A DNA stretch of 8,340 bases from Planctomycetota bacterium (GCA_026386835.1 JAPLMV010000159.1:1-8340), one strand, 5' to 3'. Shown: positions 1 to 5,843, numbered from the stretch's first letter. The notes: generated by a model not told the origin, from the letters alone. Translations and numbers: made by a program.

Positions 1-1
1 A

Positions 2-271
2 GGCGAACTAATCGGACCTGTCAGGAGCGACGACGGAACCTATGAGGTTGCCCGCCTGGATAACAAAACCGAACAGCAAATTACGCCTTTCGAGAAAGTA
101 AAAGACCAGCTCAGGGCAAAACTCGAAAGAACAGAAAAGAGCAATGCCTTTAAGTCCCTCCTCGATTCGCTCAGGAAAGACGCAGCCGACAAAGTTATAA
201 AATCACCCCGCATAATTGGTGCGGAAAAACCATCCGCCGAAAGGCCGACTATGAAGGAAAAACGGAAATAG
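2..271 (+). CDS. PpiC/SurA-type peptidyl-prolyl isomerase, C-terminal fragment
   Basis: This is the last 89 codons of a gene that begins before the window; it ends in TAG at 269-271. The visible segment contains GELIGPVRSDDGTYEVARL, which matches the end of a parvulin (PpiC) rotamase domain: the G-x-x-x-G-P-V/I turn followed by the strand that closes the fold. After it come a Thr-Pro-Phe-Glu-Lys-Val-Lys-Asp-Gln-Leu stretch and a charged amphipathic helix, as is usual in SurA/PrsA-like periplasmic foldases. The last 25 or so residues are basic and low in complexity. Such proteins isomerise Xaa-Pro bonds and assist folding of exported proteins. The catalytic core and any signal peptide lie outside the window, so export is inferred. 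A hairpin terminator follows 30 bases downstream. The family call is fairly sure; the exact subfamily is not. Confidence 0.72.
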   Translation, partial: GELIGPVRSDDGTYEVARLDNKTEQQITPFEKVKDQLRAKLERTEKSNAFKSLLDSLRKDAADKVIKSPRIIGAEKPSAERPTMKEKRK

Positions 272-300
272 AATTACCAATTTCGAAGATTTAGCTTTCA

Positions 301-337
301 AGAGGTTGTCCTGGTTTCAAGGCGGCCTCTTTTTTTA
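301..337 (+). terminator. Intrinsic terminator after the PPIase gene
   Basis: AGAGGTTGTC (301-310) pairs with GGCGGCCTCT (321-330) over ten base pairs, three of them G-U, with a ten-base loop, and is followed at once by a run of T (331-336). This is a classic rho-independent terminator for the plus-strand gene ending at 271. The U-run sits on the plus-strand side only. The converging parA reading frame ends at 338-340, with a second in-frame TAA at 335-337 right beside the hairpin, so the structure separates the two converging units. Confidence 0.88.
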
Positions 338-709
338 TTATTGAGGTGTTTGTGCCTGCTGCTGACAAACAATTTCATGGACAGGGTCTAAAGCCTGCCT
401 CTGCAAGTCGGCTTGTGGCGGTGAATTGACTGCAACAATGGGGATGCCCAGATTTTGGGCAGCAGCAATGTGATGCTCAATAACAGGTTTATCTGCCACC
501 TGACTTTGAGCATTAATGAACTCGGCTACATTTCTGTAATCTTCTGCGCCATGACAATTCTGTTCATACTCAAAAATTGTTTGGCCGTAGCTCGGCGCCT
601 CTGCAAGCTTGATATTCCTGCGGATAAAATAAGGCAGAATCTGAGCCTGGGCCCACGCACAGGCCGTCCCGCGGGCATTACCAATGAATTGCTCGATGTC
701 GGCCTTGAC
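338..709 (-). pseudogene. C-terminal part of the parA-like gene, cut off by an in-frame TAG
   Basis: Directly after the amber codon at 710-712, and in the same frame, 123 sense codons run to TAA at 338-340, followed by a second TAA at 335-337. They begin VKADIEQFIG and contain ILPYFIRRNIKLAEAPSYGQ and then FEYEQNCHGAEDYRNVAEFI. These are the usual C-terminal ParA/Soj blocks: the I-P-x-x-x-x-L-A-E-A-P-S-x-G motif and the terminal G-A-x-x-Y-x-x-V/L-A helix. About 50 further residues, rich in Ala and Gln, form an extension not seen in a standard ParA of roughly 250-270 residues. No ribosome binding site or good start codon opens this part, so I take it as the disconnected end of the upstream gene and not as an independent one. 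Apart from the single stop the frame looks intact, which suggests a very recent mutation, a sequence error or read-through. Confidence 0.72.
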
Positions 710-1297
710 CTAGTTCGGAAGCGAAGACCTGATGTCAAACATACACAGCAAAATCCATTTCACCTTCAGGTTCGGATTTATCCTTTTATTGACCAACTCC
801 ACGGTCTGCAGCAGCTTGCCGAATCCCTGCAACGCAAGAAAATGCGGCTGCAGAGGAATCAAAATCTCATCCGACGCCGCAAGGGCATTCAGCGTCAAAA
901 GTCCAAGCGACGGTGCACAATCGATTATAAGATAATCAAACCTGTCTTTAATCGGCTCGATGGCTTCCCGCAGAATCGTTTCCCTGCCAACCACGCTTAC
1001 AAGTTCGCTCTCCGCACCGACCAGATTTATATTTGCGGGAAGAACCCACAGATTAGGACGAACAAGCAAAATCGCATCTTCAAATTTAGCCGACCCCGTA
1101 AGAACCTTATAAGAGCCGTATGAGCCGGACTCTATCGTTTCAGGATCCATCCCAAGATGTATCGTAAGATGCGACTGCGGATCAAGGTCGGCAACGGCCA
1201 CCCTTTGCCCCATTGACGCAAGTGCAGCGGCGATATTAACCACTGTCGTGGTTTTTCCCACTCCGCCCTTCTGATTTAACACCGCTATTGTTCGCAT
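710..1297 (-). CDS. ParA/Soj-family (MinD-like) ATPase, truncated by an amber stop
   Basis: The product is a deviant Walker ATPase of the ParA/Soj family, which dimerises on ATP and DNA to position chromosomes or other cargo. Numbered from ATG 1297, the deviant Walker A KGGVGKTT lies at residues 10-17 with signature Lys10 and Lys15, the A' motif DLDPQ at 37-41 and Walker B LIIDCAPSLG at 123-132. The typical NPxLKV...LLCMFDIR segment comes just before the stop. Translation ends at TAG (710-712) after 195 residues, where the family normally reads L-x-x-[EQ]-V; the missing part follows in frame. The ATG at 1297 is 15 bases after the nusB stop and puts the P-loop at the usual place. A GTG at 1315 overlapping the nusB stop by 4 bases is a weaker alternative. 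It is the last gene of the ribH-nusB operon, and no parB follows. As it stands, the protein lacks its C-terminal helices and is probably not functional. Confidence 0.85.
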   Translation of the reverse strand: MRTIAVLNQKGGVGKTTTVVNIAAALASMGQRVAVADLDPQSHLTIHLGMDPETIESGSYGSYKVLTGSAKFEDAILLVRPNLWVLPANINLVGAESELVSVVGRETILREAIEPIKDRFDYLIIDCAPSLGLLTLNALAASDEILIPLQPHFLALQGFGKLLQTVELVNKRINPNLKVKWILLCMFDIRSSLPN

Positions 1298-1311
1298 ACT
1301 AATATCTCTAC

Positions 1312-1728
1312 TCACAAAACCGCAGATACAAGCTTCTTTAATACGGCATCGAGCACGCCGTTAACAAACCCAGGCGATTTATCGGTGCTGAATTTTTTAG
1401 CAAGCTCTATGGCTTCATTTATCACAACCTTGTGCGGAATATCAGGACAGAATTTCAACTGGTAGACCGACAGCCGCAAAATGCTTTTGTCAACGAGACA
1501 AAGCCGGGACAAACCCCACTTTATCGTTGAAGAAACTATCAATTCATCACACTGCGCCAGATTTTCCCACGTCCCTTTTGTCCAGTCCCATGCGAGCTTG
1601 CGAACAAGCTCGTCAGTGTCGTTTTCCACAAAAAAATCTCTCATCCGATTTAGCGACTCGGAACCCTGCACCTCAAGTTGGTACAGTCCCTGAACGGTAA
1701 GTTCTCTGGCCTTTGTTCTTTTGTCCAC
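1312..1728 (-). CDS. nusB: Transcription antitermination factor NusB
   Basis: NusB binds boxA RNA together with ribosomal protein S10 (NusE) and supports processive transcription of rRNA operons. The 138-residue product has the family's usual length. It opens with the RTKARELTVQGLYQLEVQG helix and carries the conserved C-terminal half: DKSILRLSVYQL (about 81-92), DIPHKVVINEAIELAKKFS (about 96-114) and the SPGFVNGVLDAVLKK ending. The start is GTG at 1726-1728, supported by GAGG five bases upstream in the mRNA. It is the middle gene of ribH-nusB-parA; the ribH-nusB pairing is widespread in bacteria. A 62-base spacer with a small palindromic repeat separates it from ribH, and its TGA at 1312-1314 lies 15 bases before the likely parA ATG. 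All-alpha, cytoplasmic; nothing appears missing. Confidence 0.93.
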   Translation of the reverse strand: MDKRTKARELTVQGLYQLEVQGSESLNRMRDFFVENDTDELVRKLAWDWTKGTWENLAQCDELIVSSTIKWGLSRLCLVDKSILRLSVYQLKFCPDIPHKVVINEAIELAKKFSTDKSPGFVNGVLDAVLKKLVSAVL

Positions 1729-1743
1729 ACCAGCCTCAAGTTT

Positions 1744-1789
1744 CGTGTCTTGTCGTTCGTATTTCGATTCACGAGATACGATTCACAAG
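1744..1789. repeat. Small palindromic interspersed-type repeat in the ribH-nusB spacer
   Basis: The spacer between ribH and nusB is almost filled by a CG-TAT-TTCG-rich element. On the plus strand CGTATTTCG (1758-1766) pairs with CGAGATACG (1772-1780) around the loop ATTCA, nine pairs with one G-U. On the minus strand it reads as roughly 14-base units beginning TGAATCG(T/A)A(T/A), the first two clearly related and the third degenerate. The look is that of short interspersed repeats of the CGAATCACGAAATACG kind. Whether other copies exist in this genome cannot be seen here. Within the mRNA the hairpin could adjust ribH/nusB ratios. Confidence 0.5.
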
Positions 1790-1790
1790 T

Positions 1791-2255
1791 TTAAATCTGT
1801 TCCATTACGTTGACTATTTCAATAGCGGTCAACGCCGCATCAGCGCCGGCATTGCCACGCTTTGAGCCGGCCCTGTCGACCACCTCTTCGAGGCTTTCGC
1901 AAGTCAATACGCCGAATATCGCAGGCACCGCACAATCGTAATTGATTTGCCCGATGCCCCGAACCACCTGCTGACAAACATAATCATAGTGACCGGTTTG
2001 CCCGCGTATCACCGCACCTAAGCAAAGAACAGCCGCATATTTCCCGCTCTGAGCCAGCTTCTTCGCCGCCGCCGTAATCTCACATGCGCCAGGCACCCAA
2101 ACCACAAATATCCGCTCATCGTTGACACCGTGACGCTGCAGACAATCTACAGCACCGCCAAGCAGTTTACTGGTGATAAATTCATTAAACCTGCTGACAA
2201 CAATCGCGTATTTACCTTTGCCAGCTATTAACTGTCCTTTTATCTCTTTAATCAT
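1791..2255 (-). CDS. ribH: 6,7-dimethyl-8-ribityllumazine synthase
   Basis: RibH condenses 5-amino-6-ribitylamino-uracil with 3,4-dihydroxy-2-butanone 4-phosphate to form lumazine, the penultimate step of riboflavin synthesis. The 154 residues match the family's usual length. Visible hallmarks are SRFNEFIT (21-28, substrate ring binding), the VPGACEI block (54-60), LGAVIRGQTGHYDYV (79-93) with the catalytic His89, IFGVLTCE (113-120) and DRAGSKRGNAG (127-137) with the phosphate-binding Arg128. The ATG at 2253-2255 has GGAGA nine bases upstream. It is the first gene of a minus-strand unit with nusB and parA, and a promoter lies 39-67 bases upstream. The short leader leaves no room for an FMN riboswitch. 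In bacteria the protein forms pentamers or 60-mer capsids; which form applies here cannot be told from the sequence. Confidence 0.96.
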   Translation of the reverse strand: MIKEIKGQLIAGKGKYAIVVSRFNEFITSKLLGGAVDCLQRHGVNDERIFVVWVPGACEITAAAKKLAQSGKYAAVLCLGAVIRGQTGHYDYVCQQVVRGIGQINYDCAVPAIFGVLTCESLEEVVDRAGSKRGNAGADAALTAIEIVNVMEQI

Positions 2256-2293
2256 ACTTTTATTTCTCCAAAAATGACCGCCGTTTCAGGCAC

Positions 2294-2322
2294 ATTATAA
2301 GACTATTAGCACCTGCTTTCCA
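2294..2322 (-). promoter_or_regulatory. Sigma70-type promoter of the ribH-nusB-parA unit
   Basis: On the minus strand TGGAAA (plus 2317-2322, four of six matches to TTGACA) is separated by exactly 17 bases from a perfect TATAAT (plus 2294-2299). Transcription would start near 2287, giving a leader of about 32 bases that contains the GGAGA ribosome binding site of ribH. The match is good by consensus and by position; it has not been tested. Confidence 0.6.
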
Positions 2323-2413
2323 GAAAAACCTTTGCCGATAGATAGCTATAACTCCCATGCTAATTAGTTTTTTCTATCTAACTTGCGCAATTATAAGAAG
2401 TTAAAACAAAAAT

Positions 2414-2541
2414 TGCCAGTAAAATTTTCGCCGACGGTAAAAAGCTCCAAAGCAGGGAAAAATCGGCTAACCCGGCGTTCTTTACTGTCGATATGTCTTT
2501 GACTGGCGTATTAATCCGCCGGGTAACTACAAAAAGGTGAT
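2414..2541 (+). promoter_or_regulatory. Candidate pseudoknotted mRNA leader of the TPR gene
   Basis: Two nested helices and one crossing helix can be drawn. P1 pairs TGCCAGT (2414-2420) with ACTGGCG (2502-2508), seven pairs with one G-U, extended past a mismatch by AAA/TTT (2422-2424/2498-2500). P2 pairs CGACGGTAAA (2432-2441) with TTTACTGTCG (2481-2490), ten pairs with one G-U. A pseudoknot pairs ACCCGGCG (2470-2477) in the P2 loop with CGCCGGGT (2517-2524). An alternative hairpin, CTGGCG (2503-2508) with CGCCGG (2517-2522), excludes both P1 and the pseudoknot. The pseudoknot's 3' arm ends ten bases before the Shine-Dalgarno AGGTGAT (2535-2541). I do not recognise a known riboswitch class. 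The helices are seen in the sequence; the regulatory role is inferred. Confidence 0.45.
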
Positions 2542-2544
2542 AAT

Positions 2545-3975
2545 ATGACATTCGAAGATACAACTTTTGGCTCTTACGACAAAGCCGAACGCAGGGCTCG
2601 AAAGGCACATGAGCTTTACGAGAATGGAAATGTATCGCAGGCACTGCTCGTCCTTGAAGAAGCGATACAGATTAACCCATCCAACGGCGCCTGGCATTTC
2701 AATAAGGCTCTTGGCCTGGATACCATTAACCGATTTGAAGAGGCAATAGCCGAATACGAAATCGCACTTCAGTTGGCCACTGATGATTTGGAGATATTAA
2801 ATTCCCTCGCTGTCGATTACACCCGCACTGGCCAGTACGACCGTGCCGTCGAGACCTTCGAATATATCCAGGAACTTGATTCCACTTTCGAGCCGGGCTA
2901 CTGCAACCGAATAATCACATATACCGAAATGGACCAGCACGATTTGGCTGAGCAGATGTTTTATCTCGCACAGCAGCTAAACCCGAATTGTGCCCTGTGC
3001 TACTATAATATCGGCAACAATCTCTTTGTCAGAGGCCTGTATAAAAAAGCCGTTCACTGCTGGCAAAAAACAGTCCAGCTCGAACCCACACACCCGCAGA
3101 TTAACTACCGAATCGCACAGGCATACTGGTCCGACGGCGACTCCGCAAAAGCACACGAATATTTCCTCGCGGAGCTTCGAACCAATCCCGGTGACATTGA
3201 TGTCATTCTCGACTTTGGTTTGTTCCTGCTCCAGACAGGCAACCTTGAATCGGCAAAGGAAAAATTCAATCGGATACTCGAACTTGACACCAGCTTTGCA
3301 CCGGCCTTGTTCTATCTCGGCGAAATCGCATTTAACAATAACGATTATGAAAAGGCCGCAGAACTTTTCAGGCAGGCACTGCAAAAAGACGGCTCGCTCA
3401 CAGGACCGCACTATCGGCTGGCACAGTGCGAGCTGGTGAAAGGAAATAACGAAAATGCAAAAAATCATCTCCTTTTTGAATTGGAACTGGCTCCGGAGGA
3501 TGGGGCTCCTTTAGTCTCTATGGGTTCGATGTTTCTGACCATCGGCGAACTTGATTTGGCGACCGATTGTCTCGTAAAGGCTGCTACCTTGGATTGCGGC
3601 CCAAAATCAGCCCCTGCCGCCTCAAACGACTCCTTGGCCGCAGAGGATAACAATGACCAGCAGCTGCCTTCCATTACAGCCGATGCCTATTATTATCTCG
3701 GTCTTGTCTGTATTGCAAAGGATCGGCTTGAAGATGCTGCCGAATTTTTCAGCCACGCACTTGATATCAAACCCCAGCACATCCTGGCACTGCGAGATTC
3801 CGCCGCTGTATACCTGGCCATGGGAAAAATAAACGATGCCGCCCAGCGAATTAAAAAAGTAACAGACCTGGCTGGCAAAGACCAGCAGATTAAATCCCTT
3901 GACAGAAAAATTCGATTATCTCAGTCAATGGAACAAGTCACTGATTTTCTCTGCCGCTTTATCCCAAGACGATAA
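2545..3975 (+). CDS. Tetratricopeptide-repeat protein with 12 TPR units
   Basis: The 476-residue protein is nearly all TPR. The repeat-closing position recurs every 34 residues at 45, 79, 113, 147, 181, 215, 249, 283, 317 and 351, occupied by Pro at 45, 147, 181, 215 and 317. A hydrophilic insert of about 25 residues (352-376, rich in Ala, Ser, Asp and Asn) follows, then two more units closing at 410 (Pro) and 444. Each unit shows the W/Y/L-G-A-Y-F-A-P pattern. There is no signal peptide, membrane segment or catalytic motif, so a soluble cytoplasmic scaffold for protein-protein contacts is the likely role; the partner is unknown. The ATG at 2545 has AGGTGAT ending three bases before it. The gene diverges from ribH, and its leader may fold into a pseudoknotted structure. 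It ends in TAA, and no clear intrinsic terminator lies directly behind it. Confidence 0.85.
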   Translation: MTFEDTTFGSYDKAERRARKAHELYENGNVSQALLVLEEAIQINPSNGAWHFNKALGLDTINRFEEAIAEYEIALQLATDDLEILNSLAVDYTRTGQYDRAVETFEYIQELDSTFEPGYCNRIITYTEMDQHDLAEQMFYLAQQLNPNCALCYYNIGNNLFVRGLYKKAVHCWQKTVQLEPTHPQINYRIAQAYWSDGDSAKAHEYFLAELRTNPGDIDVILDFGLFLLQTGNLESAKEKFNRILELDTSFAPALFYLGEIAFNNNDYEKAAELFRQALQKDGSLTGPHYRLAQCELVKGNNENAKNHLLFELELAPEDGAPLVSMGSMFLTIGELDLATDCLVKAATLDCGPKSAPAASNDSLAAEDNNDQQLPSITADAYYYLGLVCIAKDRLEDAAEFFSHALDIKPQHILALRDSAAVYLAMGKINDAAQRIKKVTDLAGKDQQIKSLDRKIRLSQSMEQVTDFLCRFIPRR

Positions 3976-4051
3976 CACTTCACACCTTTCTACTTTTCTC
4001 GCCTGCTGCTAAATCGCTGCAAAAAACAATTAAAATCGAAGAAAAGAATGG

Positions 4052-4080
4052 TTGCTGGTCAGTGGCTTTTGTACTACAAT
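4052..4080 (+). promoter_or_regulatory. Likely promoter of the SPFH gene
   Basis: TTGCTG (4052-4057, three of six matches to TTGACA) and TACAAT (4075-4080, five of six to TATAAT) are 17 bases apart. The start would fall near 4087, about 69 bases before the SPFH start codon. The -35 element is weak, so this is a moderate call. It would make the SPFH gene a unit separate from the TPR gene 180 bases upstream. Confidence 0.42.
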
Positions 4081-4082
4081 CC

Positions 4083-4111
4083 TTCCATCCGGTAGGATGG
4101 GGTCTTTCCCC
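4083..4111 (+). other. Two-hairpin element in the SPFH leader
   Basis: CCATCC (4085-4090) pairs perfectly with GGATGG (4095-4100) around the tetraloop GGTA, and two G-U pairs can extend it outward. Overlapping it, GGGG (4099-4102) can instead pair with CCCC (4108-4111) around TCTTT. The two hairpins cannot form fully together. A T-run follows five bases after the second (4117-4121), so the element could be a weak terminator for the TPR gene or a stabilising 5' hairpin on the SPFH mRNA. The sequence does not decide between these. Confidence 0.4.
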
Positions 4112-4155
4112 AACCGTTTTTCTAAAGAAATAATCTAATTTTAAGGAGTTTCACA

Positions 4156-5655
4156 ATGGAATATATAGTTGAATCCGTGATTGGGGGTAAATTTCGTCGT
4201 GCTGCAATACTTGTCGTATTTGTCATCATATTGCTGCTGGCGGCAATTTTGATAACCGTAACCAATATCGGCGGCAATGAGGTCGGAATTGTCGAAAAGA
4301 AATTCGGGGGCGGCTCGCTGGCACAGGGACGTATTATTTCTGTCAAGGGTGAAAACGGTATTCAGGCACAGGTCCTCGCTCCGGGCTGGCACTTTTTCTA
4401 TTGGCCGTGGCAGTACACCATTACAAAGATTCAGGTTGTCGAAATAAAGGATGGGAAAGTAGGGCTCGTGCAGGCGGCCGACGGACGTTCTCTTCCAGTT
4501 GATACGATTTATGCTCCGGAGTGGGACCAGCCGGACAAGATGCTCAACGCGGAGTATTTTCTTGGCGAGGGTATGGGGTACAAAGGCCCGCAGCTTACAG
4601 TGCTAAAACCAGGAAAGTATCGGCTTAATCCGCGACTGTTCACCGTTACCGATGCGCCGGTAACAAACGTCAGGGTCGGTACCGTGGCTGTCATTAAAAG
4701 CAACGTCGGAGAACAGACTCAAACAAAAGACCGTCTTGTGGAAGTCGGTCAAAGAGGAATCTGGAAAAAACCGCTTGGAGAGGGGCAATATTATCTGCAT
4801 ACCACGGCGTATGAGGCTACAATAATCGATACACGTCAGGCAACGATAAGCTATACGCCTGAGAAGGATAAGCCGGGAGTAGCCGAGGCGATAAGTCCGA
4901 TGACCGTTCGCAGCATCGACGGTTTTACCTTCCCTGTTGATATTCGCGTAACGTATCAGATAGACCGTGACAATGCGCCGCTCGTGGTGGCCACGGTCGG
5001 AGATGATGCGATGGTGCTTGCAAAGCTCGTAACGCCGTCGGTGAGGGCGATTTTCAGAAATAACGCAGAAAAGGTAAAAGCCCTTGATTATGTTCAGCAG
5101 CGCTCACAGCAGGAGCAGCAAAGTAATACGCTTTTGAAAGAAGAACTGAACAAGTACGGCGTAACACTCCTGGCGGTGCGAATCGGAGATGTGGGCAATG
5201 AACTGACCCTCGGGACATTGTTAAAAACGCAGACCGACCGTGAAATAGCGCTTCAGGAACAAAAGACCTTTGAAGAGCAGCAGCGAGCGGCGGAGAAACA
5301 AAAGGCGCTGACAAAGACTACGCAGGAGGCCGAAGAGGAAAAACGCCTCGCCACCGCAGCGTATGGTGTAAAGGTCGCCGAAGAAGAAAAGAGGAAGGTA
5401 ATTATCGAGGCACAGGCCGAAGCCGAGAAGACCAAACTCATCGCAGATGCAAAGTCGCAGGCTTATAAACTCCTCTCTGACAGCATCGGCCAGAATAATA
5501 CGGCGCTGATTGAGATTATGAAGCTGGTAGCCGAGAATAATATCAAAGTTACACCAGAAGTAATGGTCAGCGGTTCATCCGGCATCAATGACGCTCTGAT
5601 GGGAACGATGCTCAAGGGAATGTTAGACAAAGAGGCGGCTGTGATCAAGAAATAG
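4156..5655 (+). CDS. Membrane-anchored SPFH/band-7 (prohibitin/flotillin-like) protein
   Basis: The 499-residue protein has a short N-terminus, one transmembrane helix (about residues 16-37, AAILVVFVIILLLAAILITV) and a band-7/SPFH region. It then has a long charged coiled coil (about 355-440, rich in Glu, Lys, Ala and Gln) and a Gly/Met-rich tail (470-490) like the oligomerisation end of flotillins. The core SPFH signature is in MTVRSIDGFTFPVDIRVTYQ (249-268) and the ALDYVQQRSQQE helix (309-320). Before it, three related beta modules each start with a VG-[ILT]-V strand (43, 102, 174). The first two continue to a PG turn (76, 152). Proteins of this family form large membrane-attached rings that organise lipid domains or control membrane proteases. 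No protease or NfeD partner is adjacent. The ATG at 4156 has AAGGAG eight bases upstream. The stop TAG lies inside a hairpin. Confidence 0.88.
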   Translation: MEYIVESVIGGKFRRAAILVVFVIILLLAAILITVTNIGGNEVGIVEKKFGGGSLAQGRIISVKGENGIQAQVLAPGWHFFYWPWQYTITKIQVVEIKDGKVGLVQAADGRSLPVDTIYAPEWDQPDKMLNAEYFLGEGMGYKGPQLTVLKPGKYRLNPRLFTVTDAPVTNVRVGTVAVIKSNVGEQTQTKDRLVEVGQRGIWKKPLGEGQYYLHTTAYEATIIDTRQATISYTPEKDKPGVAEAISPMTVRSIDGFTFPVDIRVTYQIDRDNAPLVVATVGDDAMVLAKLVTPSVRAIFRNNAEKVKALDYVQQRSQQEQQSNTLLKEELNKYGVTLLAVRIGDVGNELTLGTLLKTQTDREIALQEQKTFEEQQRAAEKQKALTKTTQEAEEEKRLATAAYGVKVAEEEKRKVIIEAQAEAEKTKLIADAKSQAYKLLSDSIGQNNTALIEIMKLVAENNIKVTPEVMVSGSSGINDALMGTMLKGMLDKEAAVIKK

Positions 5656-5675
5656 CCATTCTGGCTATTTTCTGT
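5649..5675 (+). terminator. Terminator-like hairpin overlapping the SPFH stop codon
   Basis: AAATAGCC (5650-5657) pairs perfectly with GGCTATTT (5663-5670) around ATTCT, with a further G-U at the base. The TAG stop (5653-5655) is part of the left arm, and TTTTCTGT follows the right arm. The stem is good but the U-run is interrupted, so a weak intrinsic terminator is likely. Ribosomes ending at the stop codon would cover the left arm. Confidence 0.55.
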
Positions 5676-5723
5676 CCGCTATCTGTCACAACCCGATTCA
5701 CCTGCTCCGCAAGTGACATGTTT

Positions 5724-5749
5724 AGCCCCACGACTACGCCCGTGGGGTT
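5724..5749. repeat. REP/IS200-end-like hairpin
   Basis: AGCCCCACG (5724-5732) pairs with CGTGGGGTT (5741-5749), nine pairs with one G-U, around the loop ACTACGCC. No T-run follows on either strand, so it is a poor terminator. A GC-rich hairpin with a GTAG-containing loop (minus strand) recalls the ends of IS200/IS605 elements and the REP sequences mobilised by RAYT tyrosine transposases. No transposase gene is nearby. The hairpin is seen; its mobile origin is inferred. Confidence 0.4.
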
Positions 5750-5810
5750 CATAAAAACTGTCTTACTCAATTTCCGCTCTCGGTGTCTATAAAACACTCT
5801 TTCTCTGCGA

Positions 5811-5838
5811 TGGGGACGGCAACAGGGGGACAGTTACC
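5811..5838. repeat. Two tandem 14-base GGGGAC units
   Basis: GGGGACGGCAAC (5812-5823) and GGGGACAGTTAC (5826-5837) are two copies of a unit spaced exactly 14 bases, ending next to the triple stop of the dockerin gene (TAA TAA TAG on the minus strand, 5838-5846). GGGGACAGTTACC-type strings recur beside small transposase genes in many environmental genomes, to my recollection, so this may be a remnant of such an element. Confidence 0.4.
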
Positions 5839-5843
5839 TATTA

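Noticed and set aside
710..712. Pyrrolysine or reassigned TAG
   Set aside because: ParA is not a pyrrolysine protein, and TAG ends at least two other genes in the window; nonsense mutation or error is simpler.
455..1123. Long plus-strand open frame of 222 codons
   Set aside because: It lies opposite the parA coding frame, shows no domain, is rich in Arg, Lys and Asn as antisense frames often are, and has no ribosome binding site.
2256..2293. FMN riboswitch before ribH
   Set aside because: The predicted leader is only about 32 bases and none of the conserved RFN helices or boxes is present.
2400..2544. c-di-GMP (GEMM) or ZTP riboswitch in the TPR leader
   Set aside because: GACUGGCG and CCGCCGGGU strings recall parts of such classes, but the required conserved cores (for example GACGCAAAGC, or the ZTP pseudoknot order) are missing.
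5724..5749. Bidirectional terminator for the convergent SPFH and PNGase F-like genes
   Set aside because: The stem is strong but neither strand has a T-run after it.
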